Positions 11,509 to 23,430 of a stretch of 64,000 bases of DNA are shown here, piece after piece. Source of the DNA: Notospermus geniculatus (taxonomy: Eukaryota > Nemertea > Pilidiophora > Heteronemertea > Lineidae). The stretch is from contig NMRB01000331.1 in NCBI GenBank assembly GCA_002633025.1, positions 51,551 to 115,550 on the forward strand, given 5' to 3'. Numbering within the stretch: position 1 is the stretch's first letter; each line of letters opens with the position of its first letter. The translations under genes and the position numbers were made by a program. The notes below the pieces were generated by a model that was not told the DNA's origin, made no database searches, and saw only the letters and a program-made list of their open reading frames with translations.

Positions 11509-12351
11509 ATCGGCCCGGGATTATCGGTTATCATTGTAGTGTATTTTTAAGGACATCTAGCCTACAGTACTGACACTCACTCAGTCCCTAGAGCGGCAAG
11601 GGGCAATCCTTTCGTCTCAGCGGGAGTAGGGTTCCAACGGCAACTCGAAGCCGACCCTTAGGCATTGAAATTACAAGGGAAGGCACTATGACGGGTGTTA
11701 ATACGAGGGTAGACTATGTAAAAGCACAGTGGGAACAAACGAAAAAATACTATGTAGACATTGATAATAATTGAAGTAGGCCCTACTCTTTAGCCATTTA
11801 TAGTCATTTATCTATGTTTATAATGCAAGGGTGAAAATTGCAAAATTAGGGTCCTTTGACGAATCTGTTGAAACACTACAGGGGGTCTTGGGGTTAACTG
11901 GCCGGGACCTTAAGGGCGTGAAATGGCAAAAAACTTTGTTTGTGTTAAACAATGAAACCATGTCATCAGGAGAAATTAGGGTCTAAATAAGGGTCTTAAA
12001 ATTGTTTCACTGAAAATCAAACCACCCTTTTAAAGTCGACACCTTTGGGTCACCAATAACCCGCCTCGTAATAAGCTATTTACTTGATAAGATATTTTCG
12101 AGGGTCTTATTACGAAAGGTAGGGAACAAAATACCCCCTTCATTAGGCTAATGGTGACAGTTTGCTTGTTAGCCCTTTTTGTTGTATGCCATTAAAACGC
12201 CTTTCTACCCCAGGGATCACAGGCAAACCTATTTAAGACCCTTATACTTACTGTCAGGTTAAATCATCATTAACTGCAAATAAACAAGGGGCTTATTTTA
12301 CAAACTTTACGATTTAAAAAAATAAGGAACAGGGATGCGTCACCAATTTTG
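11509..12351. other. unassigned intergenic stretch
   Basis: No coding or RNA signal. The words AGGGTCTTAAAATTG and TTTAAGACCCTTATA recur loosely in both orientations (about 11990-12250), which may be a worn inverted repeat. Confidence 0.3.
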
Positions 12352-12495
12352 GAGTGTTAAGACAAAATCAAGCAAATCACTTTTTTTCAATTTTGAGAAA
12401 TATGCTTTAGAAGATGAGACCAAACCTAGTAAGTCCAAAACGGTATCAACTCAATTTTGACCAAAATGTGACTTGGTAGCTTTTGCCTTGACGCT
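12352..12495. mobile_element. Probable degenerate MITE
   Basis: Ends GTTAAGACAAAATCAAGC and GCTTTTGCCTTGAC are imperfectly complementary. The right-end word GTGACTTGGTAG also occurs inverted near 3077-3088, suggesting a dispersed family. Confidence 0.4.
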
Positions 12496-13540
12496 CAAGA
12501 ATTACAGTTTGAAATTTCACATACATGTATCCAACAAAATGCAACGTGGATCTTCATTCGAATAAAACGGCCGACTCCCTAATGAGCCACCGTACAAACA
12601 TACCGTTGCTCGTCACGAGACGACGAGACGGTTTTATGGCAATCGAAGTTCGTTACTTATTTCAATTATCACAAAAACACATCCACCAATCACATGCTAT
12701 TTCAGCACCTTTTCAACACTAGTCATACCATTTATAAGTTGTCATGCTAACTGTCCAGCCCAGCGTGAGTTCAATTAACCTATATTGTCAAAATCTACCT
12801 TTGAAAACCATCAATTCTGCTCCGCGCATCACTGAAAAAAAATCAATGAATTACACTTATAGAACGACAACTGGCACCTCGAGTCCGCTTTGTGCATTTG
12901 GCAACTCCATTGATAAGCAATCGGCATGAGGTTTATCAGTCATAATAGCCATGCAATATCCAAAATCCACGAATACTTTACAGTTTTATAGCGTTTTGTC
13001 TGTCTCGTTTGCATTATGTTTTGCACTTTGAATGCGTCCATTTTTGGAATTATTAGAATTTGTTTGCGGTTGTGGCCAATCATAAAGAGAGGTGTCAGAA
13101 ACCACTTTGCTCGATTAGTATAACTTGTGGGAACATGGGGGTCGGGTACGCCCAGAAAAATATCCATTTGAAACTCGGTTAACTTATTTGAAATGTAAAA
13201 TGGCGGTTGATGACTGCGGTAGAGATCAAATCTAAATATGGTGCTGCCGTGAATCCAAGTAGATGCACAGTCATTTGGATTTGACATAGGCCTACAGAGA
13301 GTCCCTCTTCAGGCCCATACTATTGAGACCCGGTGTAACATCTGTGAGTGTTTCTGTAGCTCAGTGTTCCCCAACAATAGACACGGCCTAGAATGGTTAT
13401 TGTTGGGTTAGTCGCCGCTTAATCCGTCAGGAGGGAAAAAATAAGAAAAACACAGAAATACGGGGAACACTGATCGACGTTACACCGGTCTTGTACATGT
13501 AGGCCCTATTGCGTTTATGATAATGGGGACCTCAGCCCAG
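12496..13540. other. unassigned intergenic stretch
   Basis: A minus-strand frame at 12940-13287 (115 codons) has no recognisable motif and is not called. A weak inverted pair (GGTGTAAC near 13332, GTTACACC near 13480) encloses GTGTTCCCC and its complement. Confidence 0.3.
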
Positions 13541-13672
13541 TGCCCCAATAGGTGTCACTAGTGGTTAAAACGATTGAAATGAAACTGACATCCCGGTCCT
13601 GATCAATTTCCCACACGAAAGGCGTCCATTGTATAGAACCGGGTTTCCGTGTGCTGCCCTCTATCGTAGCTA
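13541..13672 (+). repeat. Dispersed repeat, copy 1 (inverted copy at 43.0 kb)
   Basis: The stretch beginning CCAATAGGTGTCACTAGTGG and containing CTGATCAATTTCCCACAC and GTGCTGCCCTCTATC is found in reverse complement at 42996-43135. The TGACACCTATTGG end also occurs alone at 58078-58091. The family is unclassified. Confidence 0.8.
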
Positions 13673-13966
13673 GGATTCCCATTGGCTACAAATGCCTGCC
13701 ACCTTTACCGTAACCTCTGTTGCGGGCCCACGAAAGGCACGGGGCTCGTCGGATTGTACTGAAAGCACAGCCTGGGAAGACGGCATTGGCGAGGACTCCC
13801 TGAAATTCTGTCGTGAGTGAAGTCCTTTCCTACTAGGCCCACATTGACAGACGTGTAGGATAGGCCAAGAGCTACATTACTTCAACCAACTAAGCTCTCT
13901 GACCAAAATTGAAGAAAATGCCCTTTGTCGTTGGAAGGGATCAACACTGACTTCATAATGACTACT

Positions 13967-14384
13967 CTTCATTCCACATCCAAGGTTTATGAACGATATC
14001 TCCGCAACGGCTGGGTCAAATTTGACATACCAAACATCAATCGATTTGTCCTTTTTGCCGCTACAGCCATCATCACTGTCATTTTCCCGAAAAACGTGAC
14101 AAAAAAAGTTCTTTCACCAATCACAGTTTGTGTTACGGCCGATATGGCGGCCATTTTGAAATGGCGCAATGCATCGCGCGCCTGTAAACTGCACTGAACA
14201 CCACAGCGAAATGAAATGGGTTTTGAGAAAGGGATCCGTTATGTCGGCCGTACGCGAAAAATGAAGATAGCAGAAAGATACCAACAAGAAAGACAAGTCA
14301 ATTGATGTATGGTATGTCGAGTTTGACCCAGCCGTTGCGGAGATATCGGCTGAAAACCTCGCGCCACTCGGATGTGGAATGAAG
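13967..14384. mobile_element. Foldback element, family of 30.6 kb, copy 1
   Basis: Terminal inverted arms (CTTCATTCCACATCC on the left, GGATGTGGAATGAAG on the right, with GCTGGGTCAAATTTGAC inside) flank a unique centre. The centre matches, in reverse complement, the centre of the copy at 30628-31032, so the two insertions lie in opposite orientation. Small open frames on both strands come from the repeat. Confidence 0.85.
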
Positions 14385-14405
14385 TGTAGCTAGGCTAGTT
14401 CAACG

Positions 14406-14748
14406 TGTATAAAGGGCGGTTTACACTAGGTTGCAGTTGCAGCAACTTGCAACTTGTTGCAAACTACCTGGAACGGTTTACACATAGAAAAATCGATGCA
14501 ACATCCAGCGTGATCGAGTTGCAACAAGTTGCAGACCCGTTTACACATGCAACTTTTATGAAACTTTTTGGTCTCATCAGGTTTGTGAATTGAATTGAAT
14601 TGATTTTATTGATCAACTTAAAGAGTGCAAACAGTATGGCATAGCGGGGCCGAAGCCGGAGCATTATTGGCCCCGTTATGCATCAGGTTTATGCAACAAG
14701 TTGCATGAAGTTGCATATGAAAAGTTACGTGTGTAAACGGGCCTTAAG
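14406..14748. mobile_element. Foldback element of the GTTTACAC type, interrupted by a LINE tail
   Basis: Ends GGGCGGTTTACACTAG and GTGTGTAAACGGGCC are inverted. The arms contain many copies of GTTGCA and TGCAAC, giving a dense palindrome. It is split by the insertion at 14585-14680. Confidence 0.65.
14585..14680 (-). mobile_element. 3' tail of a LINE, inserted in a foldback
   Basis: The insert is flanked by the 10-bp direct repeat CATCAGGTTT (14575-14584 and 14681-14690). On the minus strand it ends in tandem AATTC units after AAGTTGATCAATAAAATC, as many CR1/L2-type LINE 3' ends do. A GGGGCC-to-GGCCCC hairpin sits at its start. Only about 96 bp remain, consistent with 5' truncation. Confidence 0.6.
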
Positions 14749-14759
14749 AGTTACGGATC

Positions 14760-15187
14760 ATCAAGAAACAGACATCTGTGCAACACATACCCTATCGTAA
14801 TCTAGTCATAAATGCCATGCAATTTTAATTGACACGCCAGGTTTTTCAACTCAATGATATCGCCCTATCACGTGTAAATGCACATTTTCCTTTGTGCTAA
14901 CTCACTTGACTTCAAAGGAGGACGACCATGCGATTTCGATGTTAAGTAAGCCATGCTAACGCCCCCGCCTACATATCTGATGCACACGCTGTGCTACCAC
15001 AAGGACACTGTAAAACTGAGTGAACAGTATCCGATCAAATCACAGCTTGGTTAGCAAGGAGGGGTGGAATTACACGAAGCTGGGGAAATATTTAAGGGGT
15101 CTGGAATTTTCAAGGTTACAAAAAAACAAAACAAAGAAAAAAATGTACGTTGTCAAACTCTTATAGAAGAGCAATAAAAGAAATATG
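14760..15187. other. unassigned intergenic stretch
   Basis: No gene, RNA or repeat structure identified. Confidence 0.4.
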
Positions 15188-15417
15188 GGTTGTTTCAAAA
15201 ACTTGCGAATTTTCGACCCCAACCGGGATCTTCTTCAAGCACTTTTCAGTTGGAGAGACCAGAAAAGAGCTCGGACAAAAGTCTTTTCTGGTCTCTCGAA
15301 CTGAAAAGTGCCTGAGGAAGACCCCGGTTGGGTTCGAAAATTTGCAATTTTCTGGAAGTTGACTTCTTGATATTTATCATTTTGTGTGTCGATTTTTGTG
15401 CTTTGTCGTTCTTTGGT
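15188..15417. mobile_element. Ribozyme-bearing foldback, copy 2
   Basis: The right arm (15304-15417) is well preserved: AAAAGTGCCTGAGGAAGACC, the CCCC-GGTT stem-loop, GAAAATTTGC, then TGGAAGTTGACTTC and a tail ending TTCTTTGG. The left arm (15195-15251, minus strand) is decayed: its CTGAGGA has become TTGAAGA. The 3' tail defines the same sequence that forms the isolated insert at 27138-27208. Confidence 0.75.
15304..15368 (+). ncRNA. Hammerhead-ribozyme-like motif (one stem II mismatch)
   Basis: CTGAGGA, extra A, GACCCC, loop GGTT, GGGTTC (one mismatch), GAA, an A-U stem III around GC, then UUUC before UGGAAG. Predicted cleavage falls after C15352. The sequence just downstream is identical to the start of the 71-bp insert at 27138. 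Confidence 0.35.
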
Positions 15418-16297
15418 TGTTTCTAAATTGGTCACCCAAGAAAATGAGCAACATTTAACTTTGAAATGACCACAAAGATTTGTGCCACTGATTTTCCAAA
15501 AATCAAATGTAGTATTTCATAATGTAGACCTTTAACTATTAGTGTACAGTGTACAGTCGTTTGAAGGAGGGTATCACAAAATATTGAGCTTACCAGCAAA
15601 ATCTTTCGTTCCGTCCGACACCAAAACTACTTTCTGCTGTCAGACTTCAAAGGGTTAATAGATCAGTTAGTTTTCAGTGCCATAATTTAGAACTCCACGA
15701 TACCTAGATCTGACATGAATATTGTAGAGTTTCAAGAAACAGCCTTTCACCAGTAGACAAAAGAATGGTGAAATTTTTCTGGTGTCTGACGGAACACTTT
15801 TTGAAACACGCCCATAATGTATCATGATGATTTTTATGTACGACTGACCTAGACCTTAGTACCTCTTCTTTCCAGTTGTACCATAAATTCCTTTATGGTG
15901 GTACCCTGGCCTTGATGTTGCCCAACGGTTCTTTGAGTAGTCAACTTGGCCGCTTCACTATTACCATGTTTTTGTGTAATAATAAGCTTCTCGTTCGTAA
16001 TGATATGTTTAGCTATCAATGAAAAAGTAGTTGTTTGTCATAGTACTGAGTATGTGACTTTCAAAGGTTTCGACGACATTCTATACTGATAGTGGTAGTA
16101 TTTAACACATGACAGCCAACTTTTTAAAAAGACCTTGAAAAATATGATGGTTGTATTCAAAAAAGTCCTTTAAATGATGGTGAGTGATATTAAATTTCTG
16201 TGGTGGGTGTTGGTGATGATGATGACGATGATACTATTTCGAGAAAAAAAGAAAGAGTAAGAATTTTTCAAAAAATGAGGAACATTGTTAAAGATAA
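15418..16297. other. unassigned intergenic stretch
   Basis: AT-rich, with a short GATGATGAT microsatellite near 16210-16232. Nothing else identified. Confidence 0.4.
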
Positions 16298-16698
16298 TGG
16301 GCCATATTCATAAAGGGTGTTTAGCCTGATCAGCGTACAAATTCTGCATTACACAGGTTAAAGGCCTAGAAAACTATTGTCTGATGTCTGTATGGTGCTT
16401 CACCAGAGGGGTTTACCCGCAGGATAATCACACGCGTACAACTTTCCTGCGTCTAAGCCCAAGAGCACAAAGGAAAAGTTAAACGATCAGGCAGGCTTGT
16501 CTAGAATTTGTCCAACACTTTCTTTTGTCCTCGCACACTGAGACGCAGGAAAGTTAGACGCGTGTGATCATCTTGTGGGTAAATGCCAGAGATCAGGCAG
16601 CATACAGAAAGCAGAACAATAGTTTTCTAGGCCTTTAACCTGTGTAATGCAGAATTTGTACGCTGATTAGGCTAAACACCCTTTATGAATATGGCCCA
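16298..16698. mobile_element. Long-arm foldback MITE of the GGGCCATATTC type
   Basis: Termini TGGGCCATATTCATAAAGGG and its complement are near-perfect. Pairing continues for about 150 bp per arm (TACAAATTCTGCATTACACA, AAAACTATTGT, GACGCAGGAAAGTT). The same terminus occurs at 27866-27990. Noncoding. Confidence 0.85.
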
Positions 16699-16701
16699 AT
16701 G

Positions 16702-16858
16702 TATCATGGGTATTTTCGTGGGCCACGAAAATCATTGTTTATTTAAATTGTGTTTGTTTATATCCAGTCTTTCATTGTCTTATGAGTAATTTGTTGGTGG
16801 CATGTCCCTCTAGAAGTTCTTTTGATACCGAAAGTACAATTTGGTGGGTTGGTATGTC
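16702..16858 (+). repeat. Dispersed repeat, copy 1 (with 19.97 kb)
   Basis: The block GGTATTTTCGTGGGCCACG, then AATCATTGTTTATTTA, AATTTG(T/C)TGGTG and CCCTCTAGAA, is shared with 19975-20085. The first part is itself palindromic (TTTTCGTGGGCCACGAAAA). Confidence 0.75.
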
Positions 16859-17945
16859 CCAAAGGTAAAAAAAACATACTGTAAACATCCATGTTTACAG
16901 ACATTGAATGTAAACAATGAAGGCGTGATACATTATCTTTAAAATAAGTAAAATAAATTCTTGCAGATTGGAGAAAGAATGATTCATGACTTAAAGTAAA
17001 AGTCAGAAAAAAGTAATTTATTGAAAAAAAGAAAAGAAAAAAAGGAAGGAAATAATAGAACAAAATTGTGAGGAAGTATGGACACATTCATGTTTTAATA
17101 GAAATTAAAAAGGAAAAAAAAACAGCAAAATGGGAGACAAATGTATGAGTTGACTTATTTCATCAACTACTGCCTTTATGCTTGAAGTCTGGCTGTTTGT
17201 GGTCGGGGTTCAGACTCGGATAAAGGAGGGTGTGGTGTGGACCTCTGCCTCCTTCTGGCGTCTGCGCAGGGACAATAAGGTTCAACCTTCCCCGGGCATT
17301 TGTAGCATCGCTGGAGACAAGGGACCGGTGGAAAGGTCCCGTGCTGTGCGGCCAACAAAACCACCGCGGCAGCAGTTGTGCCAGGACCTCGGAGGTGTAT
17401 TTTTGTTCGCTAATAGGCTGTGGAGCACTAGGAGGCTGAATTAGGCCTTTTGAAGATGTTAAACTCGGAGTCAGAGTAGTTAAGGACCGCTTTATTAGGC
17501 TGAAGAGTCTTCAGAGATACTTGATTGGAAATGGCTGGAAGTCAAAGAGACACACCGCGGTGCGGCTCGCGTTTGGAGACTAGCAGCGTCTCGTGCTAAA
17601 TTCGGCAGATTTAAGGATTTTTAACAAAAACACCACGAGTTTTCCTCATTATCCGTGGGCATGTTTTCTGCCCGAGAAGTCTGAGTGATCCCAAGGTTTG
17701 ATCACAAGCAGTCGCTAATTGGTCGCCGTAATTTTGGGCGGGGACCTTCCGCGCGAGTGTCCAAGGAATGTCTGTCTTAAACGATCCCTTTCTTAACGGA
17801 TCGTTAGAGCAGGAGGGGATGCGGATTAAGGCTGTTAATGAAGGCGGAATGAGTGATGAAAATCATGAGTTGGTGCGAGAAATGACGCCAGAGAATACTA
17901 CACGCCCGTGAAAATGATGATTTTACATAGTTTGACGAAGATTGT
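16859..17945. other. unassigned stretch with a GC-rich block
   Basis: 16900-17120 is A-rich. 17170-17780 is GC-richer with CpGs and a GGGCGGGG box near 17735. Overlapping frames (17178-17444 plus) carry no recognised motif. It could be a promoter or enhancer, but the sequence alone does not show which. Confidence 0.25.
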
Positions 17946-18320
17946 GGGCCGTATTCTAGAGCTTCCTTAACGCTAAGGTTTACCTTTAGCTATTGTTTGC
18001 AGGGCAGAATACAAAAGCTTAAAGTGAACCTTACACTGTTAAAAATATCTGTAAATTTACAGCAGAATTTTCACTGCAAGGTTGCTGAAAAATTTATTTC
18101 ACTGTAAACTGCTGTTTTTTTCACTGGGATTTAACAGCAAGATTACAGTTTCTCAGTTTTAAAGACAGCATTTGTTGTAGAATTCGTACAATTTTGCTGT
18201 CAGAATACAGTAAACGGGTGGTGTCAAAATACAGAAAAGTGCTGTGTTACTCTGCTGACAGCAAAGTGTTGTCAGCATTTTTAACAGTGTAGAGTTAAGG
18301 AGGCTTCTAGAATACGGGCC
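17946..18320. mobile_element. Foldback MITE containing a second MITE
   Basis: Outer termini GGGCCGTATTCTAGAGCTTC and its imperfect complement (GGCTTCTAGAATACGGGCC). A separate inverted-repeat element, 18033-18290, sits inside. A half-copy of the outer terminus is seen near 38127-38155. Confidence 0.75.
18033..18290. mobile_element. MITE with ACACTGTTAAAAAT termini
   Basis: Left end ACACTGTTAAAAATATCTGT and right end ATTTTTAACAGTGT are inverted, enclosing an interior rich in TACAG and CTGTA. The termini resemble those of 33237-33569 and 57190-57521, although the interiors differ. Confidence 0.75.
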
Positions 18321-18349
18321 TGTAAGTTTGTGGCCCAAAAATGAGAATA

Positions 18350-18800
18350 ACTTTTACATTAGATGAATAGAAAATTAACCTTCAGATTAGAATATTCACT
18401 TCAAAGAAATAGAAAATTTGCTCTACATGATTAGAACATTTGCATAAAAGATTAGAAAATTCGCTTCATATGGTTAGAAAAATCACATTAGACATGTTAG
18501 AAAGTAGAACGTTCGCTCTAAATATAATGATCAGAATATTTACATAAAAGATTAGAAAATTCGTCCAAATGATTTGAAAATTCACGTAAAAGAATGCAAA
18601 TTTCGCTTGGGATGGTTTGGAAATCGCATTAGAGAGTAGAAAATTCGTCCAAATGATTAGAAAATTCAAATTAAAGATCAGAAAATTCGCTTTAAATGAT
18701 TAGAAAATTCGCATCAGAGACACGAAAATTCGCTTTAGATGGTTGGAAAAATCACATTGGAAAGTAGAAAATTCGCCTAAAATTAATTCACTTTAAATGA
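18350..18800. repeat. Degenerate minisatellite of GATTAGAAAATTCGC units
   Basis: About fifteen diverged copies of a 22-33-bp unit centred on GATTAGAAAATTCGC. Spacers vary (CATTAGA, TTTAAAT, TCCAAAT). Confidence 0.8.
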
Positions 18801-18918
18801 TAGGTAGTAGGTTGCCGTGTTGATCTAATTGTTGAAATACTTAGAGAATGAGTGTGACACCTTGTTGACGATCAACTGTTTATTGGTCCGAGGACCCGAT
18901 ACAAGCTTTCGAAACTTA

Positions 18919-19146
18919 GGGCCGATTTAATAGACGTTGGCTGAACTAACCATTGGTTCCACCAAAAATAAATAGGCGTGCGAAAAATGTAGAACTAAAT
19001 TTTTCACTAAAAAGCCCTATTTTCTAAGCTCTGTATAGCGCTTACTATCCATCCAAACAGGACTTTTTGATAAAAATTTAGTTGCACCCCTATCTATTTT
19101 TGGTGGAACCAATGGTTAACTTAGCCAACGTCTATTAAATCGGCCC
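18919..19146. mobile_element. Foldback MITE (228 bp)
   Basis: Termini GGGCCGATTTAATAGACGTT and its complement pair for about 55 bp (through CCATTGGTTCCACCAAAAAT). The interior is unique and noncoding. Confidence 0.85.
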
Positions 19147-19974
19147 ATACTGTGTCTTCATCGTCTTCAAATCTCTTCATACACTTCTCAATCAAACATA
19201 TCAAGTTAAACACCTCACCATGAACATCTACATGTAGCCAGCATGGCCAGTATAGAGCTACACATGAACAGGCTACAAACATGGTGAACCATACGGATGC
19301 GAACCAGGGTTGCCACCGGACACCACCGTTTTCCCGGAGACTATAGGTAGCGATGCACTGTAATAGTCAGCTCCATCCGCGGACCCTTAGGGGAAAGAAT
19401 CATTACCGTGGTCAGCGCATCCCCATTTAGCGAAAATTAGGCTCATTAAAATCTATTACAGGCCAGTGGTCATCGGCAATCTGAAATATCCACATTTACG
19501 GCGGAGAATTGAGGAGATCAATGCAATGGCATTTGATGACAACATTGCGAAAATTCTACAGGAATTACGTAATACTTTTCTTCGTAATATCTCGCAATGG
19601 CGTTTTGGTTTTGTCGATTTTGTCTGATGCCGTGGCCCCTTCCGGCATAGAAATTTACCGTCATAAAAGGTGGCTGTCAGTGGCAATATTACACTTATTA
19701 CGTCTCTGTTTTTGTGTTTTGGTATTGCAAAATTTATTTCGAGTGTTGTTTGTCACATTTAATCCCACGTTTTCTTGCCTTCTCTCTTTTTTTAATAGAA
19801 TGTTGTGGACATACACGACTCTTGATTATCTTCGAATGACATTTTTCAGTTGTAAACAAAAGTTGTGCAATTTTGGCAAAAAACGCTTAATTTATCCACA
19901 TGTAGTAGTGATTTTGTTCTGTACACATTTCTAAATGTAGTTTAGAGACAAGTTTTAAAGTTAATAAATGTACA
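19147..19974. other. unassigned intergenic stretch
   Basis: A plus-strand frame at 19509-19934 (141 codons) is cysteine- and phenylalanine-rich with no recognised domain and is probably chance in AT-rich DNA. Confidence 0.3.
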
Positions 19975-20085
19975 CGGGTATTTTCGCGGGCCACGAAAAT
20001 CATTGTTTATTTACATTTAGTTTGTAATTTGCTGGTGCTATGCCCCTCTAGAATTTTTTTGATACCAATAGTAGTGGGTTGTAAA
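19975..20085 (+). repeat. Dispersed repeat, copy 2 (with 16.7 kb)
   Basis: Matches 16702-16858 from GGTATTTTCG to GTGGGTTG with small deletions. Confidence 0.7.
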
Positions 20086-20502
20086 ACGTGTCATAAGTCG
20101 ACTGAATCAATTTACAGTGTATATACATGTATACATTTTCCAGGTTTTTCGATCGTGAAAAGATGAGATGTGATGGCGTAAAAATTCCGATTTAATTAAT
20201 GCATTATTGCATGGAAATAAAATTCAATAATATTCAGTCGTAAAAATTGCCCAAACCTGGGCCGTCAAAAATCTGCTGCAAGCCTGCGAAATAGCTTGAA
20301 TTTGTTGATACCATGGACCTACATGTATGTACCAAAAGCTGATGTAAACACAACACACAACATACGAAATTGCCCCCAATTTTTCGAATTATGCGTGATA
20401 TTCAGAATACCTCCACATGCTTGCAAAGGACACCCGAACCTCTTCCATTATCACGACCGTAATATAACAGCAAGAACCACACCACGCCCAGGGCAGGGTC
20501 TA

Positions 20503-20882
20503 TAGCCGTGTTTACACCTGAGGAAATTGCCGGACCTGACCCGGCTCTGACCCGCCTTTTTTGCGTTTACACCTATGAAAATCGGATCCGGATTAAAAAT
20601 TGCCGGACTAATTTAGCCCGCTTTCGCTCGGCGGGTCTGATCCGGATTATACTTTAGCCCGGCAATTTCAAAGGTGTGGACAGAAAAATGCCGGGCTAAA
20701 ACGTTTACTGAGCCCACCGACAGGTGTCGGTCTGCTAAAATTGAATGGGTGGTGTGTCTATAAATAGCATGGCCAGCGTTCAATATCGTAAGACGAATAA
20801 TAGGTGTGGACAGAAAATTCAATGGATCCGGGTTAAATTCGAACCCGGGCCTGGAAAAATTGCATAGGTGTAAACACGGCTA
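20503..20882. mobile_element. Foldback element with AGCCGTGTTTACACCT termini
   Basis: The left end TAGCCGTGTTTACACCT and right end AGGTGTAAACACGGCTA are perfect complements with TA at each edge. Inner arms repeat CCGG and CCCGG words in both orientations. A TATAAATAG lies near 20759 in the interior. Noncoding. Confidence 0.8.
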
Positions 20883-21687
20883 ATGATATTCCCTTACACC
20901 GAATAATGAACTCAATTTCACAGTAACACCGCGGCAGATAAGACCGTTCACACCTTACTAGAGTGATCATGATGGCCGTGTTGTTCTGACCTGTCTGTGG
21001 TGCACGTTCATGTCACAACATGAACCCACCACCAGTACCTACCTTGTTAATCCCAACTTTTGATTCTTCGAATGCCACAATTTATTTCACACGTCCAAGA
21101 AGGCAAAGAGCGTCAGGTAAAATGACGGTATAGGAAAAGATGCCCAGGGGCCTTTGATGGAACACCACGGCCTAAGAGGAATCGGTCCGTAATTAAAGAA
21201 TGCACATGGGACATGCGGGTACATTTGCCAAATGATTCCAGGGTGTAAAAACCTTCATTGACAGCCGCTAAACAGCGCTTTACCATTAGATAAACGCAGT
21301 CCACCAGTCCTTTGTTGTGGATATTAATTTTGAAGTGGCATCAAAAAAGATGTGTTATTATCTGAGTTCTGGTGCCCAAGAAGTTTTCGTGCATGCGCAG
21401 CGGGTCGGCGAAGTTTTTGGCATGTTGTCGTTGGTTCAAGTGAATGAGGCCACCCGCTCCTGAGGGGTGGTGGTAGGAGGTTTAGTCAGAGATCGTAAGC
21501 TGTGTATGGCAGAGTGTCCTGGGAGAAACACACTGCGGTTTTCTGATAGATGCGCCGGGTAGAACTCGAAGTGGTTGTGTGGAGAAAGATTTTTGATTTT
21601 TTATGTTTTTCAATAACTCGTTTCATTTGAAGGAGACCAACTCCTACTCTCAAAGAATCTTTAATTTTTGAATTCATCAGTACCTGA

Positions 21688-21931
21688 AGCTAGGAATCCA
21701 CCACCATTGATTTTCAAGCTGATTTTGCGTTGCGACTTGCTTTGCAACTGGGCCTTCGATCGCCGTAGTGGACTTGCTAAATGTGATTTCCACCAATGGC
21801 AAAGATGTGGTCAATTTCAGTCGGCAATAGGTCGGCGACCGGTGTATCAGTTCCTAGCGATCGTATTCAATCGCAGGTAGCAGGTTGCAAAGCAAGTCGC
21901 AACGTAGAAAATCAACAGTGGATTCCTAGCT
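21688..21931. mobile_element. Foldback MITE (244 bp)
   Basis: Termini AGCTAGGAATCCAC and GTGGATTCCTAGCT, with inner pairs GTTGCGACTTGCTTTGCAA and TTGCAAAGCAAGTCGCAAC and CGATCG-containing words. Both strands carry short open frames that are by-products of the palindrome. Confidence 0.8.
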
Positions 21932-23250
21932 TTAGGCTGCTGTTACATACAAATGAACTACTCATTTTTCATTTTTCACCCCTTATTTTCCATTCAAAAT
22001 CAAAATCAGAAAATAAACACCTTATGTGAACTACTAATGTAAGAGCGGCCTAACAAACACCCAGATACGAAACCCCACCTGGAGAGGGATTGGTAACGGT
22101 GAATTTCTTTCCCGGGGATAGAGTCAGGAAGCCTCCTTTCACCAAGACGACGATTTGCATTAAACCGTGGAGTGTGCGTGGTTGCCAATGCCTGTTGTCG
22201 TCTGCCAACTACCAGACATGTCAAAGCCATTTCTTCCAGGTCACTGATCTTACATACTTACTGTCATTTTCCCTGTTTTTGACAACATTTTAAGGTGCGA
22301 AATAGCCAAGTTGAACAAAAGCCGCCAACGGGCTTAACGACCATAATTGGTCTGTAGAGCACCTTTGATTGAAAATGGCCGCGGTGAAGGTCACAACCCG
22401 CAGCTACGGCAATTTTCTAAGTTCTTGGTCTTTATCTTTGGTGCTAGAATCGTCACCTCGGTATTTATGAATGATAAAGGGCGTTTAAAGTTAAGGGCCA
22501 ATATCCCGGATCCGTGTTGAATGCAGCCCACGATATGGGCCCAAGGCGAAAAGTTTTGTTCGGTGGGACTTGGAAGAAAAAGCAAAGAGAAAATTTCTAG
22601 GTGCGAATATCATTCAATTTAGAGACTTCTGCTGGTTTGACATTTCATTGAAATGAAGTTGTAATTAGTGTCTGTGTAAAGTATGGTTTCATGATCGGTC
22701 GCCTGCGCGAGAAATGAGATGAAATGAAGAACAACTGGAAGCAGACGTTAGGATCGTCTGCTGTGGAGGTCACCATTCAATGATCAAGGGTTCTACCATA
22801 ATGAAAATCCAGAGTAATATGGTACTTCAACGATCAGAGTTACATGTACAAAAGACGAAAAATGTTGCCTCTGAGTGGAGCTTTATCCAAAGTACATGTA
22901 GGCCTACTTCGTCTCCCTGAACTTAATTCCAGGGGACAATCTTTGTAGTCAATTATTGTTACTGTTCTATTACAATACTAGGCCTAGTGACTGGATGTTT
23001 TTCAAACATGGCGATTTGAAAGGGACTAGTTTTGTCCTAGATATCCATTTGTGCACTTTTGGTTCATCCTTAAAGGGAGACTCTGGTCCATTCATTGTGT
23101 AAAATTTTGAACTTCTGAAATATCGTTAATACATGTACACTCAAATTTATTGATATCTGCAACATGTCATTCATTTTTTTAAAAATCAGCAAACTCATCA
23201 TTTTAAGGGACCACTGCACAGCACATGTGATGTCATATGTGTTCAATGGA
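21932..23250. other. unassigned intergenic stretch
   Basis: No coding or RNA call could be supported. Short frames near 22006-22293 overlap on both strands without motifs. Confidence 0.3.
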
Positions 23251-23430
23251 TATTTATGAACGTATACAACCAATAGGCCTAGCAGTCACAGTATTAGGTC
23301 ATTCACTACTGATATTTATGAACGTACAACCAATAGGCCTAGCAGTCACAGTATTAGGTCATTCACTACTGATATTTATGAACGTACAACCAATAGGCCT
23401 AGCAGTCACAGTATTAGGTCATTCACTACA
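23251..23430 (+). repeat. Three near-identical 60-bp tandem copies
   Basis: Copies at 23251-23312, 23313-23372 and 23373-23430 share ACCAATAGGCCTAGCAGTCA and the rest of the unit exactly. The first has two extra bases. Near identity points to recent amplification. The period is a multiple of three, which creates a spurious repeated peptide. Confidence 0.95.
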
